This document shows, piece after piece, positions 18,085-25,520 of a DNA stretch of 64,000 nt. Under the pieces are notes generated by a model. The model saw only the letters and a program-made list of their open reading frames with translations, searched no databases and was not told where the DNA came from. The stretch lies in the NCBI RefSeq assembly GCF_016862175.1, contig NZ_BOML01000031.1:62001-126000 (forward strand). Reading direction: 5' to 3'. A program made the position numbers and the translations under genes. Positions within the stretch are counted from its first letter, which is position 1; every line of letters begins with the position of its first letter. The stretch comes from Paractinoplanes durhamensis. Lineage in GTDB: Bacteria; Actinomycetota; Actinomycetes; Mycobacteriales; Micromonosporaceae.

Positions 18085-19569
18085 CTACTTCAGATCGGCG
18101 CTGATCAGGTCGGCGGCGCGTTCCCCGATCAGGAACACCGCCACCATCGGGTTCACCGTGGGCATCGTCGGGAAGACCGAGGCATCGGCGATGCGTACGT
18201 TCGGGAAGCCGCGCAACCGCAGCTCGGGGTCGACCACGGCCAGCTCGTCGCCGGCCGCGCCCATCCGGCAGGTGCCGGCCGGATGGAAGACGGTGTGGTG
18301 GGCGGCCCGGCCGTAGGCGGAGAGCTCCTCGTCGGTGCGCAGCGCCGGGCCGGGGGCGATCTCCCGGGCGATCCAGGAGGCGAACGGCTCGGTGGCGGCC
18401 ACCTCGCGGGCCAGCCGCAGGCCGTCCACGATGGTCTGCTCGTCGTAGCCGCCGGCGTCGGTGAAGTAGCGGAAGTCGAGCAGCGGCTTGGTGCCCGGGT
18501 CGGCGTCGGCCAGGGTGAGCCGGCCCGCGCTGCGCGGGCGCGGCACGTTCGGGGTCATCCCGAAGCCGTGCGCGGGCACGTCGTACCCGAGCCGTGCGGT
18601 GTTGACCGTGAACGGGATCTGATAGAGGTGGAACATCAGGTCGGGGCGCTCGGCCGACGGGTCGCGGCGGACGAACAGGCCGGCGTCGGAGTCCATCGCC
18701 GACATCGGCGGGATCGGCCTGCTCGCCTCCCAGAGGATCAGCGACTCCGGGTGGTCGAGCAGGTGCTCGCCGACGCCGGGCACGTCCGCCCGCACGTCGA
18801 TGCCGAGCCGTTCCAGGTCGGCGGCCGGGCCGATGCCGGAGAGCAGCAGCAGTCGCGGGGTGTCGATCGCGCCCGCGCTCAGCACGTACTCGTGCCGGGC
18901 CTTGATGATGTTGACCTCGTCGCCCTGCCGGACCGTGACGCCGGTCGCCGGGTCGAGATGGAACGCCCAGGTCTCGGTCATGATCGTGAGGTTCGGGCGG
19001 TCGAGGTGCGGGTGCAGGTAGGAGACCGAGGCGGAGGAGCGGACGCCGGTCTCCGGGTGGTAGCCGACCGAGAAGAAGCCGGTGCCGTCGACGAACGGCG
19101 ACGCGTTGAAGTCCTCGACGATCGGCACGCCGAGCGCGGTGTGGCAGGCGGCCACGAAGTCGGCGGCGAGCGGATTGCGCGGTTCGGCCACCGGGGTGAT
19201 GTTGACGGCGAGGCGTTTCCAGTACGGCAGCATCTCGTCGTAGGACCAGCCGGTCGCCCCGGCCGCGACCCAGTCGGCGAAGTCGCCGGGCAGCGGCAGG
19301 AAGCTGATCATCGTGTTGTGCGAGGAACATCCGCCGAGCACCCGGGCCCGCGAGTGCCGCAGGTGCGAGTTGCCGCGCGGCTGCTCGACGATCGGATAGT
19401 CGTAGTCGAACTCGGTCTCCAGCAGGTTCAGCCAGTTCCGCAACTGCAGAACCCGCTGGTCACCCACGTCCGAAGGGCCGCCCTCGATCAGGCACACCCG
19501 CACCGCCGGGTCCGCGGACAACCGGGAGGCGATGACCGAACCGGCCGTCCCACCTCCGACGATGACCAC
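18085..19569 (-). CDS. codA: Choline oxidase (GMC oxidoreductase)
   Basis: 494 residues from GTG 19569. It matches Arthrobacter choline oxidase throughout: VIVGGGTAGSVIASRL binds FAD, LGGCSSHN holds the His that covalently carries FAD, HPESLILWEASR keeps the Glu that binds the trimethylammonium group, PDLMFHLY keeps the active-site His, and HHTVFHPAGTCRMG plus PTVNPM hold the His/Asn catalytic pair. The enzyme oxidises choline to betaine aldehyde and on to glycine betaine with two oxygens, so no aldehyde dehydrogenase is needed. The GTG start would trim the first beta strand. Seven residues further upstream a CTG at 19590 (reading LDASEFDVVIVGGG) has a GGAAGG motif at proper distance and is probably the true start. 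First gene of the operon. Confidence 0.87.
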   Translation of the reverse strand: MVIVGGGTAGSVIASRLSADPAVRVCLIEGGPSDVGDQRVLQLRNWLNLLETEFDYDYPIVEQPRGNSHLRHSRARVLGGCSSHNTMISFLPLPGDFADWVAAGATGWSYDEMLPYWKRLAVNITPVAEPRNPLAADFVAACHTALGVPIVEDFNASPFVDGTGFFSVGYHPETGVRSSASVSYLHPHLDRPNLTIMTETWAFHLDPATGVTVRQGDEVNIIKARHEYVLSAGAIDTPRLLLLSGIGPAADLERLGIDVRADVPGVGEHLLDHPESLILWEASRPIPPMSAMDSDAGLFVRRDPSAERPDLMFHLYQIPFTVNTARLGYDVPAHGFGMTPNVPRPRSAGRLTLADADPGTKPLLDFRYFTDAGGYDEQTIVDGLRLAREVAATEPFASWIAREIAPGPALRTDEELSAYGRAAHHTVFHPAGTCRMGAAGDELAVVDPELRLRGFPNVRIADASVFPTMPTVNPMVAVFLIGERAADLISADLK

Positions 19570-19710
19570 GTCGAACTCGCTCGCGTCCAGCTTGCGCCAC
19601 CTTCCGTCGCGCCGTGATCACACCTTGGTCAGCAACTCCCAAGATCGTCAATGGCATCGACAGACTTTTACCTCTGCGCAACAAACGCGTCCTTTCAAGA
19701 TCAGCCTCGG

Positions 19711-19716
19711 TAGAAT
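19711..19716 (+). promoter_or_regulatory. -10 element for a leaderless glycerophosphodiesterase mRNA
   Basis: TAGAAT at 19711-19716 is a good actinobacterial -10 hexamer and ends only 6 nt before the GTG at 19723, with no ribosome-binding site between. This spacing is what leaderless transcripts show. No strong -35 is visible. Confidence 0.45.
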
Positions 19717-19722
19717 CCGGTC

Positions 19723-20487
19723 GTGCCGGCCCACCCGTATCTGGACGCCCCGACCCCCCTCGCGTTCGCCCACCGCGGCGGCGCAGCGGACGGCGACGAG
19801 AACACCGCCGAGGCGTTCGAGCGGGCGGTGAAGCTCGGCTATCGATACGTGGAGACCGACGTCCACGCCACCGCCGACGGCGTGCCGGTCGTCTTCCACG
19901 ACGCCACCCTGGAACGGCTCACCGGCCAGGCCGGGCGGATCGCCGACCTGCGCTGGTCCGACCTGGCCACGCTGCGGGTCGGCGGGGCGGCCGCCATCCC
20001 CCGCCTCGAGGACGTCCTGGTGGCCTGGCCGGACATCCGCTTCAACATCGACGTCAAGGCCGACTCCGGTGGTGCGCCCACGGTGGACACCGTCCGCCGG
20101 GCCGGCGCGCAGAGCCGGGTCCTGCTGGCGTCGTTCAGCGACGCCCGCCTGGCGACGCTGCGCCGCCTGGCCGGCCCGGCGGCGGCCACCTCCCTCGGCA
20201 TGCGCGGGGTGGCCCGGCTCCGGCTGGCCTCGCTGGCCGGCGCCCGCCTCCGGTTGCCGCCCTCGGTGGTGGCGGCCCAGGTCCCGGTCCGGCACGGCCG
20301 GTTCCGGGTGGTGGACCGCGCGTTCCTCCGGAGCTGCCACCGCTCCGGGTTGCAGGTGCACGTCTGGACGGTGGACTCCCCGGCCGAGATCAACCACCTG
20401 CTCGACCTCGGCGTCGACGGCATCATGACCGACGACCTGACCGCCCTGCGGGACACCTATGCGGCCCGCGGAAGCTGGCCCGAATAG
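19723..20487 (+). CDS. Glycerophosphodiester phosphodiesterase
   Basis: 254 residues, GDPD TIM-barrel. The active-site motifs are present: FAHRGGAADGDENT near residue 15 (catalytic His-Arg and metal-binding Glu), ETDVHATADG near 44, VVFHD near 56, NIDVK near 110, and VWTVDSP near 214. It hydrolyses glycerophosphodiesters to glycerol-3-phosphate and an alcohol. No signal peptide is seen, so it is cytosolic. It is divergent from the choline oxidase operon across about 130 bp; hydrolysis of glycerophosphocholine would release choline for that operon, an attractive but unproven link. The start GTG 19723 appears leaderless. Confidence 0.88.
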   Translation: MPAHPYLDAPTPLAFAHRGGAADGDENTAEAFERAVKLGYRYVETDVHATADGVPVVFHDATLERLTGQAGRIADLRWSDLATLRVGGAAAIPRLEDVLVAWPDIRFNIDVKADSGGAPTVDTVRRAGAQSRVLLASFSDARLATLRRLAGPAAATSLGMRGVARLRLASLAGARLRLPPSVVAAQVPVRHGRFRVVDRAFLRSCHRSGLQVHVWTVDSPAEINHLLDLGVDGIMTDDLTALRDTYAARGSWPE

Positions 20488-20841
20488 CGCAGAACAATGG
20501 GCGCCTGATTCATACTCATAGCGACCTCTCAGGTTCGCACGGTCGCGAATGGTTTACATTTCATGGGCGGTGCGGGGCGAGCGGCCGGTGCGCGGGGGCG
20601 TACAGCGGGCTCTGTCGATCTTCGCAGGTCAGCGAAATTTATCGTGATCTTGTTGAACTCCGAGCATCATCCGTTCGGAGGATGCTCGGGGTTCGAACCC
20701 GCCGCCATATCTTTTCTTTAAGACTCGACCAAGAATTCATCAAATTGGCTTCCTTAATTGCTATTTCGCGGGCTGCCTCTTACCGTCTGGGAGCCGGTTG
20801 TCAGGGAACCGGGCAGATTCTTCGAAAAAGAGGTATCGCGC
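20488..20841. other. Intergenic region with a strong long hairpin
   Basis: About 350 bp without a credible gene. It holds a large inverted repeat at 20653-20696 (described separately) and an AT-rich stretch at 20708-20765 that probably contains the promoter of the downstream wall-protein gene. I see no riboswitch consensus here. Confidence 0.5.
20653..20696. repeat. Long imperfect hairpin upstream of the LAxTG gene
   Basis: The arms 20653-20668 and 20681-20696 pair over 16 bp with two G-T wobbles, including a perfect 9-bp core (CCGAGCATC). After one A-G mismatch a further 4 bp close on a two-base loop. It ends in a GGGTTCGAACCC palindrome resembling a tRNA T-arm. It could be a terminator for the phosphodiesterase gene, a structured leader, or a mobile or att remnant. 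Confidence 0.45.
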
Positions 20842-22251
20842 ATGCGTAGGTCGGCTTACCGACGTGCTGCCGCGCCATCCGGCGGCAACCGGCGGCTCCT
20901 CGCGGTCGGTGCGGTGATCGCCGCACTCGGCGCGGTCGTCGCGTTCACCACGATCTCCAGCGCCGCCGAGAACGACGTGCCCGCGGGCAGCGGCGCCGGC
21001 AAGGTGGTCAACGGCCAGGTGATCCTCACCGACACCTGCGTCGACTCGAACCTTCTGGCGCACGACGGCTTCCAGAAGGGCGACCGCTGCGTCTCCACCG
21101 AGTTCGGTGAGGTCAGCGCCGCGAAGAACAACCCGTCGCTGCTGATCACCCAGTCGCCGCGGACGGTTCAGGTCAACACCCCGTTCACGCTCAAGGTCAG
21201 CACCCGCAACCTGATCCGCGACCGCTTCCTCGCGGCCGGCGCCGGTGGGTACTACGTGGAGAGTTCGGTGCTGCAGAACGGCATCGAGCGCGGCCACTTC
21301 CACACCGCGTGCCGGATGCTCACCTCCACCCGGGAGGCGCCCGACCCGTCGCCGGTGCCCGCGTTCTTCGTGGCCACCGAGGACAAGAAGGGCAGCCAGA
21401 CCCCGGACGAGGTCACCATCCAGGTGGCCGGCCTGCCGCAGGAGGGCACCGCTCAGTGCGCCTCGTGGGCCGGTGACGGCTCGCACCGCGTGCCGATGAT
21501 GGAGCGCGCCAACGAGACCCCGGCCATCGACGCGATCCGCATCCGGGTCACCGCCACCCCCGCCGGCAACAACGGCGGCGGCAACAACGGCGGCCAGCAG
21601 GGCGGGAATAACGGCGGCAACAACGGCGGCGGCCAGCAGGGCGGCAACAACGGCGGCCAGAACAACGGCGGGGGCCAGAACAACGGCGGTAACAACAACG
21701 GTGGGAACAACGGCGGCACCGCCACCACCGCGCCGACCACCGCTCCCACGCCGACCGCCACGGCCACCGCCGCTCAGCCGGACACCAAGAGCGACTTCAC
21801 GCCGAAGGCGACGATCACCACCACGAAGCCGGCCACCACGCAGACCAGCAAGCCGGCCACCACGAGCACCAGCAAGCCTGCTTCCACGCGTACCACCGAA
21901 AGCAGCGAGGAAAGCAGCAGCGACAGCAACACCACCGAGAGTGACGCGACCGAAAGCTCGACGAAGTCGGAGGTGACCGCGAAGCCGAAGGCGAGCAAGA
22001 GTTCCGAGGCCGCGGCGTCCGACTACACCTACTCGAACGACGACGGTGTGCTGAACTCCGGCGAGAAGGCGCCGACGATCGACCAGGTCGCGGCGAAGAC
22101 CACGCAGCAGGACCAGAAGAGCGGCGGGGTGCTGGCGCTGACCGGCACCAACACGGTCGCCTTCCTCGGCGGCGCGGTCGTGATGATGCTGGCGGGCCTC
22201 TCGCTGATGGCGTTGACCCGGCGCCGTCGCCCGGGTACTCCCTGGCAGTAG
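20842..22251 (+). CDS. LAxTG-anchored cell-wall surface protein with Asn/Gly spacer
   Basis: 469 residues. An N-terminal signal (RRLLAVGAVIAALGAVVAF after a basic start) leads into a folded domain of about 200 residues that I cannot assign; it has conserved-looking Cys residues (TDTCVDSN, GDRCVST, TACRML, TAQCASW). Then comes a 51-residue Asn/Gly/Gln-rich spacer, a Thr/Pro and Ser/Thr-rich stalk with repeated KPATT units, and at the C-terminus LALTG, a hydrophobic span and RRRR. That is a class E (LAxTG) sortase sorting signal, so the protein is probably attached covalently to peptidoglycan. I chose ATG 20842 because AGAGG precedes it; the in-frame upstream extension has no ribosome site. No sortase gene is in the window. 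Confidence 0.8.
   Translation: MRRSAYRRAAAPSGGNRRLLAVGAVIAALGAVVAFTTISSAAENDVPAGSGAGKVVNGQVILTDTCVDSNLLAHDGFQKGDRCVSTEFGEVSAAKNNPSLLITQSPRTVQVNTPFTLKVSTRNLIRDRFLAAGAGGYYVESSVLQNGIERGHFHTACRMLTSTREAPDPSPVPAFFVATEDKKGSQTPDEVTIQVAGLPQEGTAQCASWAGDGSHRVPMMERANETPAIDAIRIRVTATPAGNNGGGNNGGQQGGNNGGNNGGGQQGGNNGGQNNGGGQNNGGNNNGGNNGGTATTAPTTAPTPTATATAAQPDTKSDFTPKATITTTKPATTQTSKPATTSTSKPASTRTTESSEESSSDSNTTESDATESSTKSEVTAKPKASKSSEAAASDYTYSNDDGVLNSGEKAPTIDQVAAKTTQQDQKSGGVLALTGTNTVAFLGGAVVMMLAGLSLMALTRRRRPGTPWQ
21564..21717 (+). repeat. Asn/Gly/Gln-rich tandem repeat inside the wall protein
   Basis: Repeats built on AACAACGGCGGC and CAGCAGGGCGGC units encode a flexible NNGG/QQGG spacer of about 51 residues. 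Such low-complexity tracts vary in length by slippage and let the folded head reach beyond the cell wall. Confidence 0.8.
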
Positions 22252-22268
22252 TACCGCGATGTGCACGG

Positions 22269-22294
22269 CGGCCCGGTCGAAATCGACCGGGCCG
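22269..22294 (+). terminator. Terminator after the LAxTG gene
   Basis: A 12-bp perfect stem (arms 22269-22280 and 22283-22294) with a minimal loop starts 17 bp after the stop and is followed by a short T-rich run (TCTTGT). It isolates the wall-protein gene from the iron-regulated gene downstream. Confidence 0.75.
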
Positions 22295-22321
22295 TCTTGT
22301 CGTATGCGGGATCGGAAGAGG

Positions 22322-22340
22322 TGAGGGTAGCCTTACCACT
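22322..22340. promoter_or_regulatory. Putative iron box (IdeR/DmdR operator)
   Basis: Read on the minus strand, this 19-bp site matches the actinobacterial iron-box palindrome TTAGGTTAGGCTAACCTAA at 13 positions, including the central AGGCTA core. It lies 24 bp upstream of the start of the siderophore-interacting protein gene, where a bound iron-loaded repressor would block transcription. Confidence 0.6.
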
Positions 22341-22364
22341 GATTCCGAGCGGAAGAGGACCAGC

Positions 22365-23189
22365 ATGCCGAACAGGCCGGCGCGACCTGCCCACCGGGCA
22401 GTCGTCACCCGCGTGGAGCAGCTCACCCCGCACATGGTCCGCGTGGTCGTCGGCGGCGAGGGCCTGCGCGCGATCGAGGCGGGCTCCTGTACCGACCACT
22501 ACGTGAAGGTGCTGTTCAAGCAGCACGGCTTCGACTACCCGGAGCCGTTCGACATGGGCGCGGTCCGCGAGACCATGCCGCGCGAGGCGTGGCCGGTCGT
22601 CCGGACGTACACGATCCGCCGCTGGCTCCCCGAGATCCCGGAGATGTGGATCGATTTCGTGGTGCACGGCGACGAGGGCGTGGCCGGCCCGTGGGCGCTG
22701 CGGGCCCGGCCCGGCGACGAGTTCCACTTCATGGGCCCGGGTGGCGGCTATGCGCCCGAGGCCGAGTCCGGCTGGCACCTGCTGGCCGGCGACGAGAGTG
22801 CGCTGCCGGCCATCGCCGCGGCCCTCGAACGCATGCCCGCCGGTGCCCTCGTGCACGCGTTCATCGAGGTCGACGGCCCCGACGAGGAGCAGAAGGTGGA
22901 GACCGAGGCGCCGATCGTCTGGCTGCACCGCGGCGCCCGCCCGGTCGGCGAGCTGCTGGCCGAGACGGTCCGCGCCCTCGACTTCCCGGCCGGCAAGCTG
23001 CAGGCGTTCGTGCACGGCGAGGCCAACTTCGTGAAGGACATCCGGGCGTTCCTGCGTAAGGAGCTCGCCATCCCGCTCGACCAGTTGTCGATCTCCGGCT
23101 ATTGGCGTCGCGGCCTCAACGAGGACGGCTGGCAGTCGACCAAGCGCGAGTGGAACCAGCAGGTCGAACAGGAGCAGGAAGCCGTGTGA
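22365..23189 (+). CDS. Siderophore-interacting protein (FAD ferric-siderophore reductase)
   Basis: 274 residues, full length for the SIP/ViuB family. The FAD-binding barrel has VVRTYTIRRW near residue 80 (the RxYT/S flavin motif) and FVVHGDEGVAGPWA near 100, a family signature with the HG..GPA-type loop. The C-terminal SIP domain has HLLAGDESALPAIAAAL near 140 and ends in the family's conserved SISGYWRRGLNEDGW. It reduces ferric siderophores in the cytoplasm and so releases iron. The ATG at 22365 is preceded by GAAGAGGA and by a candidate iron box, so expression is probably repressed when iron is plentiful. It is a single-gene unit; no siderophore biosynthesis or uptake genes are adjacent. 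Confidence 0.9.
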   Translation: MPNRPARPAHRAVVTRVEQLTPHMVRVVVGGEGLRAIEAGSCTDHYVKVLFKQHGFDYPEPFDMGAVRETMPREAWPVVRTYTIRRWLPEIPEMWIDFVVHGDEGVAGPWALRARPGDEFHFMGPGGGYAPEAESGWHLLAGDESALPAIAAALERMPAGALVHAFIEVDGPDEEQKVETEAPIVWLHRGARPVGELLAETVRALDFPAGKLQAFVHGEANFVKDIRAFLRKELAIPLDQLSISGYWRRGLNEDGWQSTKREWNQQVEQEQEAV

Positions 23190-23240
23190 GTGGGGGCACT
23201 CCCCCGCGCGTTTCCGGTGTGTGACACCGATGATGTGTAA

Positions 23241-24434
23241 GTGGTGACCGCGGAAGAGCAGCTGACAATCGATTCCCGTCGCAGCCGGATCGCCGCGGTG
23301 GTCGCCCTGCTCCTGGCGGCGCTCAACCTGCGCCTCGCGGTGACCAGCATCGGCCCGGTGCTCAGCGAGATCCGCGACGGGCTCGGCATGAGTTCGACCA
23401 CGGCCGGGCTGCTCACGTCGGTCCCCGTCATCTGCTTCGCCACCGTCGGCCTCGCGGCGCCCCGGCTGGCTCGGCGCTTCGGCGCCGCTCGCGTGATCAT
23501 CGTCGGCCTGTCGGTGCTCGCGGCCGGCCTCGCGCTGCGCCCCTACGCCCCCGGCGTCGCCCTGTTCCTACTGCTCAGCCTGGTGTCACTGGGTGGCATC
23601 GCGGTCGTCAACGTGCTCCTGCCGGTGATCGTCAAGGAGAAGTTCCCGACCCAGGTCGGCACCATGACCGGCCTCTACTCGGTCGCCCTCAACCTCGGCG
23701 CCACGCTCGCGGCGGCCGCGACGGTTCCGCTCACCCACGCGTTCGGCGGCAGCTGGCGGCTCGGCCTGGCCTGCTGGGCGATCCTGGCCACGGTCGCGCT
23801 GCCCGCCTGGCTCCCGCTGACCCGGGAACCTTTTTCCCAGGGCCCAGTGACAAAAGCCGATGATCTGGTACGGGTGAGCCGGCACCCGGTGGCGTGGGCC
23901 CTCGCCGTGTATTTCGGCATGCAGTCCACCTCGGCGTACGTGATCATCGGCTGGCTCCCGCAGATCTACCGCGACGCCGGTCTCTCCGCCGACGAGGCGG
24001 GCCTGCTCTTCGCCACCACGTCGTTCCTCGGCGTGCCGCTCGGCCTGGCGCTGTCCGCCCTGGCCGGCCGGCTGCGCAGCCAGAGCGTCATCGCCGCGAC
24101 CCTCGCCCTGTTCGGCATCGCCGGTTACGCCGGCCTGTGGTGGGACCCGGCCGCCGCGCCCTGGCTGTGGGTGATCCTGCTGGGCATCGTGAACACCGCG
24201 TTCCCGCTGGTCCTCACGATGATCGGGCTGCGCGGCAGCTCGCCCGCGACGGTGGTGAAGCTGTCCGCCTTCGCGCAGAGCGTGGGGTACCTGCTGGCCA
24301 TTCCCGGCCCGATCCTGATCGGCCTGCTGCACGACCACACCGGTGGCTGGCGGGTACCCCTCGCCTTCATGATCGCCCTGATGGTCCCGCAGCTGATCGC
24401 CGGCGTCTACGCCGGCCGGGACCGCCAGATCTAG
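23241..24434 (+). CDS. MFS transporter, CynX/NimT-like
   Basis: 397 residues with 12 hydrophobic spans. The N-terminal ALNLRLAVTSIGPVLSEI and the SVPVICFATVGLAAPRLARRFG loop are typical of the CynX/NimT cyanate- and 2-nitroimidazole-transporter group of major facilitator proteins. The substrate is not predictable. GTG 23241 or GTG 23244 could start translation; no clear ribosome site is present for either. The stop overlaps the stop of the convergent hydrolase gene by 4 bp. A short patch near 23826-23860 has lower GC than the rest and corresponds to the central cytoplasmic loop. Confidence 0.85.
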   Translation: MVTAEEQLTIDSRRSRIAAVVALLLAALNLRLAVTSIGPVLSEIRDGLGMSSTTAGLLTSVPVICFATVGLAAPRLARRFGAARVIIVGLSVLAAGLALRPYAPGVALFLLLSLVSLGGIAVVNVLLPVIVKEKFPTQVGTMTGLYSVALNLGATLAAAATVPLTHAFGGSWRLGLACWAILATVALPAWLPLTREPFSQGPVTKADDLVRVSRHPVAWALAVYFGMQSTSAYVIIGWLPQIYRDAGLSADEAGLLFATTSFLGVPLGLALSALAGRLRSQSVIAATLALFGIAGYAGLWWDPAAAPWLWVILLGIVNTAFPLVLTMIGLRGSSPATVVKLSAFAQSVGYLLAIPGPILIGLLHDHTGGWRVPLAFMIALMVPQLIAGVYAGRDRQI

Positions 24435-25456
24435 GTCAACTTCAGCAGCTCCGCGGCCACCTCGGTCGGCCGCTCCACGTGCGGCGAGTGCCCGCAGTTC
24501 TCGTAGACGACCTCGGTGTACGGCCCGTAGCGCTCGAACACCGCCCGGGTCTGGCTCACCATCGGCTGCGGCGGCGCGGCGTCCGCTCCCGGCCAGCCCG
24601 GCACCAGGCCGATCGAGCCGAGGTAGGCGAGGTCGAAGAACGAGGTGTCCGAGACGATCGCGTCCCGATCGCCGCGCACCCAGGTGATCGGCGGCTTCAC
24701 CGGCACCGCCACCAGCGCGTCGGCCACGTTGAAGTGGTTCGGCGCCATCGTGTTGAGCACACCCCGGTCGCCCGGCCCGATGCCCGGCCAGGTGTCCACC
24801 GGCTTGCTGTCGCCCGGGTAGTTGTCGTCCCCGATCGCGGTGCTCAGCACGGTGTCGAGCAGCAGCTGCTCGTCGGCGCCGAGGCTGGCCGGGTCGGCCA
24901 CGTAGGCGGTGCGCAGCACGGTGAGCGGACTGGTCGGGCTGTCGGCGCTGCGATCGCCGGCGAGGATCCGCTGCACGAAGTCGGGGTTGGCGCCGCCACC
25001 GCCGGTGCCGGCGAAGTCGGGCAGCGGAGTGCCGTCGAGGTCGCGGGTGCCGCCGAAGCCGTACGGGCTGAGCGGCGCCTCCAGCAGCAGGTTCTTGAAC
25101 CGCTCCGGGTGATCGACGAGCAGTTGCATGGCAACGCCGCAGCCCATCGAGTGGGCGACGAGGGTGACCTTTTCATCACCGGCGAACAGCGCCGGATCGT
25201 CGAGGAGGGCGGCCACGTCGTCGGCGAAGTCGCGCAGACCCCGGGTGGCGTCGACCGGCGCGGTCTCGGAGCTTCCGTACCCACGCAGGTCCGGGGCGAC
25301 GATCCGCAGGGTGGGCGGCAGGTGCCGCAGCAGTGGCCGCCAGAAGGCGGCGGACGAACAGTTGCCGTGCACGAGCAGCACCGGGGTGCCGTCGGCCGGG
25401 CCGTCGACCAGAACGTTGAGGGAGATGCCGCGGACGGCGACGGAGACCTCTTCCAT
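24431..25456 (-). CDS. Alpha/beta hydrolase
   Basis: 341 residues. Oxyanion-hole motif VHGNCSSAAFW near residue 29, nucleophile elbow VAHSMGCG near 105, an acidic residue in WVRGDRDAIV and the catalytic His in YENCGHSPHVERP near 325 give a complete triad. A Gly-rich cap insertion sits in the middle. Substrate unknown; the family includes esterases, epoxide hydrolases and lactonases. I chose ATG 25456 because GGGAGG precedes it by 8 nt; a 16-residue upstream extension has no such signal. No signal peptide, so cytosolic. Divergent from the methyltransferase gene. Confidence 0.85.
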   Translation of the reverse strand: MEEVSVAVRGISLNVLVDGPADGTPVLLVHGNCSSAAFWRPLLRHLPPTLRIVAPDLRGYGSSETAPVDATRGLRDFADDVAALLDDPALFAGDEKVTLVAHSMGCGVAMQLLVDHPERFKNLLLEAPLSPYGFGGTRDLDGTPLPDFAGTGGGGANPDFVQRILAGDRSADSPTSPLTVLRTAYVADPASLGADEQLLLDTVLSTAIGDDNYPGDSKPVDTWPGIGPGDRGVLNTMAPNHFNVADALVAVPVKPPITWVRGDRDAIVSDTSFFDLAYLGSIGLVPGWPGADAAPPQPMVSQTRAVFERYGPYTEVVYENCGHSPHVERPTEVAAELLKLT

Positions 25457-25507
25457 CGCCGAAGCCTCCCACCGCGGGCCGCGGGCGCGCAGTGTGGTCG
25501 GCACACA

Positions 25508-25513
25508 TATCCT
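25508..25513 (+). promoter_or_regulatory. -10 element for a probably leaderless methyltransferase mRNA
   Basis: TATCCT at 25508-25513 ends 7 nt before ATG 25521, with no Shine-Dalgarno in between. This is the second gene in the window whose promoter position implies transcription starting at the initiation codon. Confidence 0.4.
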
Positions 25514-25520
25514 ACCGGGT

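Noticed and set aside
20681..20707. A tRNA gene suggested by the GGTTCGAACCC and CCGCCA sequence
   Set aside because: No matching acceptor 5' strand, D-arm or anticodon arm at the right distance; kept only as a hairpin/att-like finding.
20488..20841. A c-di-AMP (ydaO-type) riboswitch upstream of the wall-protein gene
   Set aside because: Such elements occur before actinobacterial wall genes, but I could not find the conserved GGGGACGGAGGACC-type core or the GGGTGAAT segment.
21564..21717. CRISPR-like repetitive block
   Set aside because: In-frame coding repeats of Asn/Gly/Gln with no spacers or conserved repeat unit; a protein spacer.
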